The position numbers and the translations under genes were made by a program. The notes beneath the pieces are model-generated. The model was not told the origin of the DNA. It did not search any database and worked only from the letters and a program-made list of their open reading frames with translations. Shown in pieces: positions 47,140 through 59,900 of a stretch of 64,000 bases of DNA. The DNA lies in NCBI GenBank assembly GCA_025558075.1, contig JAHLKF010000009.1, positions 372,001-436,000 of the forward strand, written 5' to 3'. The stretch is from Gaertneriomyces semiglobifer. Lineage: Eukaryota > Chytridiomycota > Chytridiomycetes > Spizellomycetales > Spizellomycetaceae. Every line of letters begins with the position of its first letter. The stretch's first letter is position 1.

Positions 47140-47935
47140 CTAAGCTTTGGGTGTTCTCAGTTGGCGCTCCATGTGCAGGACTTGTCGCTCCAGGTCCCCG
47201 ACGAATTCATCATACCATATGAACAAATTCGAAAGTAATTCCACCTAAAAACGAAAAGAGTCACGAAACGCTTGGCAAGATGAAAGTAATGTACGATTGC
47301 CTACAAAAAGGTTATAGCGATGAAGAACTTGATCTAAGTTATCTCTTGCCGCCTTCTCCTTATGGCTAAGATTCACATGAGTGGCGTCGATGACTGTCAT
47401 TCTTGCAAACATATGGTCAAGCCCTGGGAAAGATTAAGCTCAACGGGTTTCAAAAAATTGACAGAAGCACAGACCCAAACCGTGCAAGATGGGTGCATCC
47501 AGTTCACCCGCCAAATCCTGTGTCTCTTGAAGTTCACGAGTCAGCTGTGCCAAGTTCTCTTCGGCAGCTAGCACTATATCCCTCTTTGCCACAATATCCA
47601 AATTAGGGGCTTCCACGTTTGAAGCTGTATGTGCCCCAATTACGTCTTTCACTAGATCATCTACGAGAGATATTAGAACGATTACAAACCAGCTCGAAAT
47701 ATGGAAGCCAAACTACAGTACACTTCTGCAAAAAATCGCCGATGGGTCGCCTTTCTTCTGCAATTTGGCCAAGTTTCTCCTCAATTCCTTGGAGCGACCG
47801 GAGTAGCGAACCTTGAAGTCTGCTGCGTCCACTCTCTGATATAGAGATCAAGTTTGGTGCAGTCAAAGCCTCTAGATGTGCCAGTCTTTGCTCCAAGAGA
47901 TAAATCTGTTTCTCATAGTCAGTGGCATCGCCCAT
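47140..47935 (-). CDS. Dynactin p22/p24 (DCTN3)-like subunit
   Basis: Five or so exons ending at TAG 47142-47140. The start at 47935 (MGDATDYEKQIYLLE) is chosen over 47971. Almost all of it is helical: EQRLAHLEAL, LQGIEEKLGQIAEER, LAAEENLAQLTRELQ, LDHMFARMTVIDATH, NLDQVLHRYNLF, and a final NLFIWYDEFVGDLERQVLHM. The length of about 190 residues and the helix pattern fit the smallest dynactin shoulder subunit. Short coiled-coil subunits diverge fast, so this is a moderate call. It is supported, weakly, by the presence of a dynein intermediate chain in the window. Divergent from CWC27 with 132 bp between starts. Confidence 0.65.
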
Positions 47936-48067
47936 GACTGTGACTACTGAGTTGGAATTGGGATATCCCACAATTTCGAGAGTTCTAGATGGGTTTGATT
48001 TTGAGGTCGTCCTCCACGCGTTTGTCGGCGGTTTTCGTTTTCGCCGTTGTCAAACTTTAAAAAGGCA

Positions 48068-50010
48068 ATGAGTAACGCATATATTACAGAACCCCCTACC
48101 AAGGGAAAGGTAAGTTTGCGGATGCTCATAGGCTGTCAACTCGTACGGCGAATGAATGCTGTATTTTCTTCTAATCGCATCCACCGGCAATAGGTCATTT
48201 TTCATACCACGGCTGGACCTTTAGAAGTTGAGGTAAGAAATCAGAGTACCTGCCCACTCAACATGGCGATTGTTGCTTAACCTGGTTTAGCTCTGGCCAA
48301 AGGAAACTCCAAAGGCGTGCCGAAACTTTGTCCAGCTTTGGTGTGTATGCACTGTTCCTGGCTCCTCATTGTCCAACATCCTAACTTAAGCAACAGCCTG
48401 GAAGGATACTACGATGACACCATCTTCCACCGGGTGGTGAAAGACTTCATTGTTCAAGGCGGGGATCCTACTGGTAACTATGCGTGGGTTACCTCACCTC
48501 AAAAGCATATAATAACTCACCGTTGTTGGTAGGCACAGGAACAGGTGGAGAATCTTGTTATGGATCGCCCGTGCGTTTGGCTCCTTAGGTTGCAATAATT
48601 GTTACTTTCAATAACTGGTGCGATTACAGTTTGCGGACGAGTTCCATTCCAGACTACGGTTCAGCCACCGCGGAATTCTAGCTATGGCAAATACTGGACA
48701 GGATGAGAATGGCAGCCAGTTTTTCTTCACACTTGCTCGAAGCGATGATTTAAACCGAAAAAATACCATTTTTGGAAAGGTCGTAGCGATGAGACCACAA
48801 TTCCCCACTTTCATTCTAATTGAAATCCGTTAGGTTGTCGGCGACACTATATATAACCTGCTGAAAATCGGAGAAGCTGAAGTAGATGCCGAAGATCGGC
48901 CAGTGTATCCGATCAAGATCATACGCATGGAAGTGCTGGCTAACCCATTCGATGACATCGCACCTCGAACCACACCCGAGGAACGAGCAGCGAAAGCACA
49001 GGAGTTGCAGCTTTTGAAAAAAGAAAAGTTTGCAGTGTCCAAGCATAAAGGAAAGCGGTACGCTCATTGTTGCCGTTAGGCTGTGCTCACACATTGATTA
49101 CGTGGCTTTTGAGCAGTGACTTGAGGTTATTATCATTCGACGATGAAGAAGACGTGACATCGACCGTTGGTACCAAAATTCGAAGCAGTCACGATGTTCT
49201 AGTTGACGATCCAAGACTTAGCCAACAGAGTGCGCTAGGAGAGGCAAATGAACATAGCTTGGAGCATATGGAATCAAAAGTGAAAGCATCAGTTGCAGTT
49301 CGGCCGTCAGATACAAATGAAGAGAAAGAATTCGATGATCGCATGCGCGAAGAGGTGACAAAACGGCAGTATGCTCCTCTTAAAATGTCGCACAAGCCTC
49401 ATGAATCCAAATTGTAAGTTTAATTACATGGCACCTGAGCATACGGAAGACTAAGGTTCATACCAGAACGAAGATTCAAGATGAAACGAAAAAGCTAGAG
49501 GAGGAGATACGTGCGATGAGCTCAATCCGTGCGTCAACCCGTGCGACGAAAAGTGAGGCGGAGGAGCGTACACGCGAGAAGGCAAGGAACACGAAATACG
49601 TCGAAGTCATACGTACCGAGTATGCGCGATCCGGCAAAGCAGTCAGCGCCAAAAGACGAAAGATCAAGGACGAGAAGGACACCTTGGCGATGCTTGAGCA
49701 ATTTCAGAACAAGTTACGGCAGGTTCAACCCGTTCCCGTGACCACGACGTTGAATGACAGAGATCCTTGTAAAACGCACAATGTGCAGAATTGCCAGAGC
49801 TGTGAAGATACTTTTGGGAAACAAGACGAGGACACGGAGGAGGGGTGGTTGGCAACTACTCTTGTCTTTCAAAAAGAAACTGGCGCCAACGTATATCAGC
49901 CACGCGTTGAAGACTACACCGTTATTGACCCAAGAGCTGGTGCCAATGCGGCCGGGCCAGTAGTCACGAAGAAGAGGGAACGGACTCAGCGGCAGCCGCT
50001 CAGAGATTAG
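48068..50010 (+). CDS. CWC27: CWC27-type spliceosomal cyclophilin
   Basis: Multi-exon; exon 1 is 48068-48109 ([14 protein letters not shown]). A cyclophilin domain follows ([76 protein letters not shown]). The position of the active-site Trp and Arg was not checked; some CWC27 proteins lack isomerase activity. After IYNLLKIGE the family-specific tail starts: [18 protein letters not shown], a long charged helix ([17 protein letters not shown]), and the ending [10 protein letters not shown] ... [12 protein letters not shown]27 enters activated spliceosomes, fitting an intron-rich genome. Its stop is 12 bp from the convergent kinase stop. Confidence 0.93.
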
Positions 50011-50022
50011 GTAAAATGCATA

Positions 50023-51799
50023 TTATATGTGACAGTGTTCGGTAGTACCCAGGGATGCATAGTGCCTAGAAGAATTTCAGTCGATGAAAGTGGTTGGAGT
50101 CGAGGTGCGCTCACCCTTACCTGATGATGCGCTGATCTAGGTCGAAGTACCGCGGAATCTTGTGAATATCCTTGGGGTCGATATCCACAATCCGAATCTT
50201 GTATCTCAGTAGGTGAGGGGAATTGGCTATTGTGAGGAGCCCTTCGCCGTTTGTTGGGCCGTTACTCCCGTCACCTCGACTGATGACGATTTAGGTCAAT
50301 TTGCCACCCGTTGAAACTAAATAATGACATACCTATGTTCATCGACCCACATCGTAATTAAAGCAGAACAGTCTTTTAGGGTCGCAGATATCAGAAATTC
50401 GTATATAGCCCGCAAACGATTAATGGGATTACTTGTTCCCATGTCGACGTCCCCAACATTGTCAGGTGCCGATGAATCTTCACAGAGGCCAGTGGTACGG
50501 ATATCATCGACTCGGCGTACATAAGCTGAAATGATGTCCTCCCACTCTTCCGTTGTCGGATTATGGCCCTGCATAGTGTCGTCGAGCGCCACATACCAGC
50601 GATAAACAGTCTCTATATCGTAAGGATCAAGATGCTGCTGGTGAAACCTCAAGTTCTGAAGCCATCCGTCGTCCCTGGCAATCTGCGCTAGAAGATCTAC
50701 CATAACTGCTGAAGGGTCCTGTGGGCGTGTCTATCAGTTACTCTTCTACGAGGCGTTCCAGTATGCCACGTCGTACCTCTTGATTGGTTTGCTCCGTGTT
50801 GCTAGGGTACAGACGGCTAATGAAATCGAGCATCGAGGTTGTTGACTCATGCTGGGTTGAACTGACTGAGCCAAGGACGGCATACCACTAGTACAAAGTA
50901 AGACTTACTGAATTCAACGTCAAACGTCTGCCATTGACGAATAGCTTCAAATTATTCTGCGGGTTTCGAAACAAGCACGAGAGAGAATGTCTCATGCGCT
51001 CTGGGGAGTGCGAAAACAAGTCGAGAGGGCAGAACCCATTCGGAGTATGCGCATCATCTTGGGCTGCTTTCAACTGTTGATGCATACAATATCGGCACGT
51101 TGACCTCTTGAGTTGACTGACGCGGCAAGATGTGGGGAGAAAACCCCACTTTGGCTACGTAAGTGGGGCCACGTTAAATTCTGATCTTGAGCGTGGTAGT
51201 AAGGCGGAACGGGACGTACTTTGATTTCAAACGATATCACAGCGGGGGTTTCGCTCGATGGATCAGATCCGCTACTGATCACCGTATGGTCTGGAATCAA
51301 TGCTGCATGCTGCTGATCGAGATCAACATCCTTATGTTTTCGGGTTGCGGGCCGATCTTTGCCAATCATTTCGGCAATACTGCTGAGGAAGTCCCTCGAG
51401 ACCCCAACAAAGGCCTGGAGCCGTGGGTGGTTATTACCAGTCATGTCCGGCCAGAAGACAATGAACCAGGTAGTCATACCATGTGCGATATATATGCATT
51501 TCCCAGTAGAGGGGCTATCACTTTCTCATGGTAGTCACGTGCATATACAAGGGAATACGGCTCTGGTCCTTCACTGTCGTCTCGGACTTTACTCAAGCGC
51601 AGAACATATCCCACCTGTCGATGAAATATTAGTCGTTTAGACCATTTGCATCATGAAGTGACATTTAACTGACGTAGTTCACATCTTTGCCCATGTAAGA
51701 AAGGACGATATTGGCGTTCCCCTCGCCCTTGTAGAGCCACAGCCGAGCGTCGAGTAGACGGCCTGTATCCGCAGAACCGTCCTGTATCAGTACGCACAT
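50023..51799 (-). CDS. IPK1: Inositol-pentakisphosphate 2-kinase (IPK1/IPPK)
   Basis: Multi-exon, from the ATG at 51799 (MCVLIQDGSAD) to TAA 50025-50023. The nucleotide-binding YKGEGNANIVLSY is typical. Splicing of NY/VGYVLRLSK continues the kinase N-lobe. The signature FEIKPKWGFLPT is rebuilt across an intron (EIK/PKWG). Lower exons contain RYCMHQQLK and CPLDLFSHSPERM. The C-terminus reads IVDIDPKD, KIPRYFDLDQRIIR, then a probable last exon HYASLGTTEHCHI. The enzyme makes phytate (InsP6) from InsP5, supporting mRNA export and signalling. Confidence 0.88.
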
Positions 51800-51989
51800 T
51801 CCGCATGATCATCGACTTGGTTGTAGTTTCTGAGGGTCAGTGACAATTCTCAACTGTTGGGCGACGAATGTGTTAAAAATTGTGAGGGAAGTACGTATGT
51901 CGCGTGCCAAATGGAAACGGCTTTCTACATGGAAAAGCCCTGGTGTACACACCGTGTCAGTGTTCCGTATGCATCGTTATTGAGTTCAA

Positions 51990-53457
51990 ATGGACACCAC
52001 TGCTTCCACCGAGGTGCCTGCGGCAGGAGGGCCACCTGCGAGCGAGCTGACCTCCACTTCTACAACCGGACGTTTCAGTTGCTTGGAAAACGTGGCGAAT
52101 TTTCGAGACGTTGGCGAGAATTACAATGATGATTGCAAGCGAGGGTACTTAGACTGCTTGATTAAACTTTCATCATCGATAGCGGACTGAATCCGACCCA
52201 GTGGAGACACCAGATCGCCAATACTGCGAACAAAGAACTTGTATCGATCGGCACGCCTGGGCAAGATCACGTTTCTCTAGCGTTTTGGCACGACCTGTTT
52301 TGTAACTTGACAAGGTGGTGTAGATTCTGCCAGCACGACGGACGTGCGGACACTAGTGGAAGAGTACGGCGTGAAGACTGTTATAGATTTACGCTCAGAG
52401 TAAGGCGAACAGGGTTCGGGGACATAGCATTCAGCAGCTGAACCTTAATTACCGGCAGTCTCGAACGAAAAGAATGTGATCATGTTGCATCCACATTCCT
52501 TGTCGCTGCTATTGAGGAGGTTGGTCAAATCCACCTATTTCCCCACTGGGCGGTCGATGACGTTTCTGCCCCAGGAAATGAAAGAGGAACTTGCTCCGCT
52601 GACGCCCAGTTCAAATTCTGAATGTTTTCAAGCAGAAGCTTTACAAAGAGCATTTCCCGATAACGCCACGAGCGTAGCCAAGCGTCAAAGGTATTCCATC
52701 GAATTTGCAGGATCCAACTTCCGTCGCAACTCGGTGTGGAACCCTTTACACTGGACGACGAAGCTGTACGTTCAAGTGGTTTCGCTAAGCGTGCTATGCG
52801 TTTCCTCAACAGAACCGTTAAACAGGAAAGTCATCGGCTTACTTGCTCTTGGACAGAAGCCTGCAGCAGTTCACATCATTGGACGAGATTATATCAGCCC
52901 TAAGGGCTTGGAAGGCTTGTACAAAGATTTCGTAGACTTTTGCGGGACAGAAATCGTCACGGTAACTTACGGTTAAAGTTAATGCCGTTCTCACGCCTAT
53001 CGGCGAATCTTACGTCTGAAATGTTTTATCAGGCACTCAAGCTGATGGCACAACCATCTAATTATCCTCTACTGGTGCACTGCACCCAAGGAAAAGATCG
53101 AACAGGGCTAGTCATAGGTGCGTTGCATGTTGACTGTCTGAGGGCATGTCCCTGTCGTTGCTGATTTGACAGAACGGTCCAGCAATGGCTCTGTCCTGTG
53201 CGGAAGTTCCTCTAGAGCAGATCATATGCGACTTTGCGCGTTCGAACGAAGGGCTGGATTCTCAGCGGGAGATTATGATACTGGAAATGGCCAAGGGCGG
53301 GTTACACCCGTCGTTTGTGGATGCGCCGGCCGATACTCTGCGTTCCACCTTTGCGTACATTCAGGGCAAGTACGGGAGCGTGTCGGACTATCTTTCACAG
53401 AATGGGTTTGGGAAGGACTGGCAGCAGCAGCTTAGAAAGTGTCTCGTGCAAGAGTAA
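51990..53457 (+). CDS. Tyrosine phosphatase of the NFRD/HCxxGKDRTG family
   Basis: Multi-exon. Exon 1 starts MDTTASTEVP and holds the NFRDVG motif (LENVANFRDVGENY). A small second exon supplies LRTKNLYRSARLGKIT, then TDVRTLVEEYGVKTVIDLRSE. Introns here are longer than elsewhere. The catalytic loop is HCTQGKDRTGLV near 53080, with nucleophilic Cys and Arg intact. The last exon (NGPAMALSCAEVP ... WQQQLRKCLVQE) is helical. This PF13350-like family includes fungal and bacterial lipid/tyrosine phosphatases. The substrate is unknown. Exon edges around 52.4-53.0 kb are only partly resolved. Convergent with the TMEM70-like gene (95 bp). Confidence 0.83.
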
Positions 53458-53552
53458 GACTCATTGGCAGGTTCATACGAACATCGCTTAGCATTAGTTC
53501 GTGGTGATTGCTGCAATTGTTGTGTTGAATCATCACAGTTCACTCCATCCCA

Positions 53553-54272
53553 TCACTTGATCGTCTTCATCATGGACTCCATTTGAGCGGAGAAGCCCTC
53601 GTCTAATTCAGGGTGCACATAGAACTTCCGCCGGCTGAAACCCCATTTCCGTTTCCCAACCGCTTCGACTAGTTCAGGAACACCGTCGTCGCTTGTCTTC
53701 GCGCCCTCAGCTAGTGTCAACGTTGCAAAATGTCCGTCCACTCGAACAAGGTCGTCTAAGTGTACAGCTGTATACCGCGGCCTACCAAAAAAATTGATGG
53801 TCTCAAAAACCCCGATCTTCTTCTCGGTGGAGCCGTCGGTGGATCTTGGTATAAATAGGCGGGTCACATAAGGGTTGACGGCCCAGGTAACCAGTCCGGT
53901 CGACGCGCCGCTCATGGTAATCGCTGTCAAAGAAAACATTTGTTCAGCTCGATGAAAATCATGGAGCCATACAGAGATCTTACCGGCACCCATCATCGTT
54001 CCAAGAATGACCCAGTTGACATTCTCAAGCATCGTTAAAACAGGCACAAGGCCCACACTGACCCCAAAAGTGGTGGCCGAAACTTTTTTTAGTAGTGAAG
54101 CAGTTTTGGCTTGTGGCCCAACATATACTGGCTCCTGCTCACGAAGCCTCGTCGATATAGCCTTAAGACACACCCTAGGCATCCTTGGCCGCGAGAGCTG
54201 CGCGGCGATCCGCCCACCATAGAACCTTTGAGCGAGCATCGGTGTGGCAACCAGATCAATAAAATGCAACAA
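53553..54272 (-). CDS. TMEM70-like mitochondrial membrane protein
   Basis: Exons 54272-53984 and 53923-53553, phase 1, about 219 residues (208 from the ATG at 54239). The N-terminus is Arg-rich without acidic residues, a likely mitochondrial presequence. VYVGPQAKTASLLKKVSATT precedes two hydrophobic hairpin segments (FGVSVGLVPVL, NVNWVILGTMMGAAITMSG) and TGLVTWAVNPYVTRLF. A soluble matrix-like part with VFETINFFGRP follows. TMEM70-family proteins help assemble ATP synthase or respiratory complexes. The call rests on the layout and short motifs. Confidence 0.6.
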   Translation of the reverse strand: MLHFIDLVATPMLAQRFYGGRIAAQLSRPRMPRVCLKAISTRLREQEPVYVGPQAKTASLLKKVSATTFGVSVGLVPVLTMLENVNWVILGTMMGAGKISVWLHDFHRAEQMFSLTAITMSGASTGLVTWAVNPYVTRLFIPRSTDGSTEKKIGVFETINFFGRPRYTAVHLDDLVRVDGHFATLTLAEGAKTSDDGVPELVEAVGKRKWGFSRRKFYVHPELDEGFSAQMESMMKTIK

Positions 54273-54429
54273 CTTGCACTCTGAATCGGCTGTGGAAGCC
54301 TTCTAGTATGGATCGTCAAGCGAAATCTTTACCAACCATGAAAAACACGGATTGGTGATCGATAACCCACACTGACGAGGTAATCTGAATTCCGGAATAA
54401 TACATAACCATCCATCTGGGGTGTTCAAC

Positions 54430-56885
54430 TCATGATGATGGCTCTACTAAGTGGCTTGCGTAGGACATCATTCTACAAGTCCTTTCAAAGAAATCAATCT
54501 GTTCTATGATGAACCAATGCAAACGGCAGCTGAGAAAAATCAGCCAGAGTCAATGCATTCATTGCCAGGTTGCAAGCCTCCCATAAGTGTCAGGAACAAA
54601 CCCCTGCTTGAGGCATTCAATCATGACATCAGGTTCAGCAAAGCATTGGCTATCTTTTTGAATTGGCAGCTCTTCACCACTATAGAACTAGTAGACATTT
54701 AGAAACGCAGAATGATTTCCATCAGATTTGAGTCTTGCAGGTAGTATGAAAATATGTGTATTTGATTCTTTGCCCAGATTTTTGAGTTGGGGATGAATTG
54801 AATGGGTAGGTGTGCTCTAAAAAATGCATAAGGGTTGCAGCAATGCATAAGTAGAAAAGGTACAATAAGATGCTTTATGGATTATACAGAAATATATCTC
54901 CAGATGCCAGAACATGCATCTGTATGAAGAACGCCTGCAAAGAAGAGCATGTAAACCAAACCATGAGATTCCTGCAAATGAACATGTGTGCGGTTTTAGT
55001 CAAGTACAGCACATTCTTTGAATGTTACATTGCATATTACCTCGCAATTGGAGACCAACATGAAACACCAGTGTTTTCGATGGAGAGTTGTTCAGAGTGA
55101 ACTCACCCTAAAATGCTGACAATTTCATCGATGGTGTTTGATGGCAATATTCTACTGAGCAGTGTTCTTACAGTGACGCAGAGCCCACCAGCTCATTATT
55201 ACAGAGTTCTCCCATATTCAAGGTGCTGCTGAAGAAGTCAGTGCATGATTTACTGGATGGGTGCCGACAAATGATGTCTACAGCATTAGAAATGAAGCAT
55301 GCCTGAACTATAGCCAAAACACCCCATGTAACATGGAAAAGAAACAAACTGAAGAACATCACCAGCCAGGTCGAACAGTGAAATGAATGTTCATTGTATT
55401 TCCTACCACTGCATGCAATTGTTGTTGACCACCAGCCAGGGTGGCAAATGATATTATTTCAAACACAACTCTACACAACCTCTGGCAAGCATTAGTCGTG
55501 TGCATTCAGTGCCTGAGCCATCTGTGATGTAGTGGTCAGCCAGCAAATGTTCATCAAAATGAGTGTATATCCAATTGGAGCTAATCAGCATTTGGGTAAG
55601 GTTCATTGATGTGTTGTTGAATTCTTTGGGTAACCTTCTCATTGATCTTGAATGTCTAACCACCCATTATGAACATATATTCAGTGCTTTTGCAAACACT
55701 AACCATTTGGCTCTTTACTACCCTGCCTGCTAATTGACATTTGCTACTAGCTTGACAGAACCCGTTGTGCATCATGTTATCAAAGTGGTAGGCGAGGTTG
55801 AGCACTATAGGTTGAATGGATGCAATGATGCTCATGAAGGAACATTTCCGAATTCAGTATTTATGAGGTTACGGCTTCCCAGCATTAGTGCGCTTTGTCT
55901 TCATGTATATGCTTCAATAAAATCAGAGCCACTCATCTGGCTTACTGTAGCGTTGCAGCAGTTCAGATTTTGGTATATGTGTGATCATTGAGGACTATGC
56001 AACGCCTTGCAGAAACCTAGCTTTCATACAAGAACATCCACTGGAGGGCTTCCTGGACTCAAATCACCAAGTCAATGTAAAGTTGGGTAAACATTCAAAT
56101 GCACACCAGACCTTGCCTGGAATCTTTCAATGTGGGATGGAATTGTACTTCAGATGTCATCATTCAGAATGTATATATATCCAAATGGAAGCAAATTTAT
56201 CACTAGTGAAAAATGGTTAAAGAAGCATCAGAAAGACTGAATTCCTTTATCTTCATAGAATCAGAGGGTTGGTGGGAAGCAAGGTCATGCTAACTATGCA
56301 TTAGTAGAAAAGGCCTTGATGAAAAACACTGCATACGAAACATCTTCCAGTTGTTTGGACATTTGCAAGATCTTTTTCAGCATGCCTGTTGACTCTGATG
56401 TTATGGTCCAGATCATAATGATAATGGACTCGAAAGGCAATGGAACATAGCAAAGTAAGCTGCAGCGGTCAGAATTGATATCAAATGTACCAGGTCCCCA
56501 TGATAGCTTGCCAGTGCCCCACTTGCACATAGGGAGTTGTCAACTACTTTGGCATACTCTCCAATTTGCCATTGCCAAACTGGACACATTGTTGCTGCTC
56601 TGAGAACAAGACATTGAAGTTTTCTGGTTGGAATGACATGCACATTTCTGAGGTGAACTCTGCTGCCAACTAGAACATGCGACTACCTGGCCATATCATG
56701 AAACCAGCAATAATTTCTTTCCAGAATAATAGTATTAACCAGCCTCAATGTTTTGTAAAAATATGTATTTGTTGTTCATCACAAATAGCAGACTTACTGT
56801 ATTGTGAGTTGTATCATCTCTATCTGTACAAGAAAGATCTGGTTGGGAGCAAGAAACCCAAATACACCTGTAACTTCGAAAGTTA
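54430..56885. other. AT-rich, CpG-depleted, gene-poor island
   Basis: About 2.45 kb with a composition unlike the rest of the window. For example, 55441-55680 has one CpG in 240 bases, and 56641-56880 has two, whereas genic lines commonly have three to five per 60 bases. TG and CA dinucleotides (tgcaatg, catgca) are abundant. Only short open frames exist; none has codon texture like the neighbours. The longest orderly one is 55454-55663 on the minus strand (contains NLTQMLISSNWIYTHFDEH). Short near-repeats exist (atgcataagtagaaaagg at 54843 and a one-mismatch version near 56297; caccagccagg at about 55360 and 55428). It is probably an old, decayed repeat or transposon. No terminal repeats or target duplication were found. 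Confidence 0.65.
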
Positions 56886-56977
56886 AAGGACACAACCCTG
56901 GTACGAATAGATCGTCGGAATGCTAGTGCCATTCATGTTGTAAAGCCCGTAAATCCATCGACTCGCCGGTGGATCGA

Positions 56978-59900
56978 TTACACCTGAAGTTTGCCTTCCA
57001 AAGCCATTACCTTCGTAGTCATGTCCTGTTGGAGAGTATCAGCCTATGCGATCCGTTCATAGGTGAACCCTGGAAAACATTACCTCTAGCAGCTTTTGCA
57101 GCTTGGTGTTTATCTGGGCCAATACCACAGGATCAACACGCTGCATTGCCGTTGTATTGGACAATATGTTCCAGTTAAACGTCTGTGGTGGCTAAAGTTA
57201 GCTCACGCTCGGCCCAACGTCCACTAGTGCAGCTTACCCGTGGCTTTTCTTCCGGTTCCAGTTGCTTTGAATGTTCGCGCAGTATATACTGCCGCACAAC
57301 AGCCGACTTTTTTTCCAGCTCTTCCGTAAGCCTATGCACTCTCTCGCTTTGGGTCTTATATTCCTCTTCCGCATGTCGCGCTCGCTTATTCAATGCTTCA
57401 TTCTCTTGAGCTAAATGTAGCAGGTCGTCGGTGAGCTAGTGCGAGGTCAGTACTGCATTAGATATATTACATTGGTCTAATGTTCTGCTGTCTACGCAAC
57501 GCTTACCCGTTCGACTTTGGAGGCACCCATAGTTTGACTACCACCAACAGTGCTCATGCTCATCAGTTTGCTCTTCTTGGCGAGGTCACTATTGCTGTCC
57601 ATTATATTGGGCGAATTCTCACCCGACGCCTCTTGGACGTCTTGTTGTAACTCACGCTGACGCTTTTCCTTTGACAGTTGCTTCTGCAAGTCTCTAATCT
57701 AGTGTACAGAATGAGTAAAACATCCGTTCGTTCGGATAGTGAAACGCACCATTTGCGCGTTCTTCTTGTCGATGATCCGCCTTTCACCCTCAAGTTCGCG
57801 GATTTTTAAGGTTAGTTCTTGTACTTCAGCCACCGCTTTTTTTCTTTCTTCCTCGGCAGTTCTGGCGCGGCCTTCAGTTTCCGAAGAGAGGCTATGAATT
57901 TCCTCGTCGCGATTCGCCAACTCTTTCACAACTTCCGCCAATTTCTGTTCGACATTGACAAGTGACGCGCCGGTATCGTTCCGCTCCTTTTCCAACTTGG
58001 CGACTGTGCGCCGATACTGAGTCTCCGCTGCGTGTAACTCGTCGATTCGCGCGCGAAGCTTTCTGATACTTTCGTCTTTTTCAGCAATGTTTTTGTTGGC
58101 GCGATCCAAAGAGGCCCTTACGACCTCAAGTTCGCCTACAGTAATATCATGCGTGGACTGCTGCGCGCGGATCTGATCTCTTAACTGGCTAATCTCGTTC
58201 AGGCGATCCGTGTCAACCTTCCTGCGGCTCTCTAGTTCTTTTTGTAGCTCTTCAATTTTGACTCGTTCTGCTTTCATATCGTTGGCCTCTTGTTCGTACC
58301 CTTTAAGTTTTCTTAATGCTGCACCAAGCTCTTCTCCTTTCATTATTATTTCGCGTTCTAAGCGCCGCTGAAGATCAGACGAATCTTTTTTCAATTTTTC
58401 GAAGTCCGATTGAACCTTTTGGCGTTCCTTCCTTTCACCTTTGAGTTTGTCATCCAAATCTATTCGTTCTCGGCGAGCTTTCTCCTCCATGTCAGCTCTT
58501 TCCTTTCGAACCCGCTCTTCAAACGCCGTTTTTTCGCTTTTCATGGTTTCATCCACCAGCCGGCGTGCCTCCGCCAGCTCGCCGCAGACCGTCTTCTTTT
58601 CCTCTTGAAGCTTCCGAACCGTCGCCGTCTGTTCCGCCAATTCCTGCCCTCTTTTGCTTAGCTCAGATTCGAGAGCAATGGCACGGGCGTTCAGACTCAT
58701 TTGATGCTTTTGGCTCTCTTGCAATTCGGTCTGCAAATGTAATGCCTCATCGACGAGACTCGTAATCTTCTTGTCTGAGATGTCTCTAACACCCAGCTCT
58801 TTTTCCATTGACAAGTTGAGCGCCTCAAGTTCGTGTTCTTTGGTGCCTAATCGCGAACGGATCTCGTCCATTTCTCCGCGAGCTGCACACAGCTCATCCG
58901 CATGCTTTAACTGCAGCTCTTCCATCTTTTGACGGTGCTCATGTTCAATCGAGGCCCTTTCGACGTTGTGCTGACTTACGAGCTCCGAACGCATGCTCTC
59001 AAGGGCCTCTTCAAACTTAGATGTACGATCACCTGCAGCTGCCGCATGTTGATCTGCCTGTGCGCGAAAGGTATCCAGCTCAAGCTGCAAATCGGAAATC
59101 GCAACCTCATGTGCTTTCGTCACGGCAGTTAAGCGCTCACGCTCCACGGATAATGCTGCTTTCGTTGAATCTAACTCGAGCTGCACCTGATTCACCGCCA
59201 GTTCATGGGCACTTGTTACAGTGGTTAACTGTCTGCGTTCAGCCTCCAATTCTGCCTGTGCCGCATTCAGCGCTAATGAATTGTTGGCCAGATCCGTTTG
59301 ATGTTGCTCGATTAAAGACCGTTGATTGTGAACTTCCTGTTGATAGCGTTCTTGATCCGAGTTCGCTTTTTCCAACGCGGCTCGAAGGTCTGCAATCTGA
59401 GTTTCCCAACTTTTTTGGGTCACCGTAAGAATATCTGAAGTACACTCAGTTGCGGCGGACTTAAATTTGGAATGATTATGAACGCGTTATTTACCTTCTG
59501 CCTGCTGTCTTAGTTGTTGCTCAACTTCAAATCCATGGCGTGCTTGCTCTAGAGCAGTTCGTAACTCTCTTATCTCCTCCTCCATGCTTGCCTTCACAGT
59601 CCTTAAAGTTTCTGGGGACATGCCCTTGTCAACCGGACCATGATGAGAAACCATGGTGACGATGATTACCTTCCGCTTGCTGCTGTAGTTGTTGTGCCGA
59701 CGCTACATCGTCGCTTACTTTCTCCACATTGGCACGGAGTTGCACAAGTTCAGCTTCCATCGCGTGTGAAACAGCTCGGGCCTCCGCCAGCTGCCCCTCC
59801 AGATTTTGTTCAGTGATTTTCCAGGTCTCTTTGATACATTCATTGTTAATTACCGCGGTTAGGAGCCTGACGAACAACGAACAAACCTTCTGCCTGCTGT

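Noticed and set aside
47944..48129. 61-residue minus-strand ORF with a hydrophobic N-terminus
   Set aside because: It lies antisense to CWC27 exon 1 and its promoter; its hydrophobic run is the complement of real coding sequence, and there is no splice or context support.
55454..55663. Minus-strand ORF in the CpG-poor island that reads like a protein fragment
   Set aside because: It is only 69 codons, has no partner exons or recognisable domain, and lies in decayed sequence. I kept it as part of the island rather than a gene.
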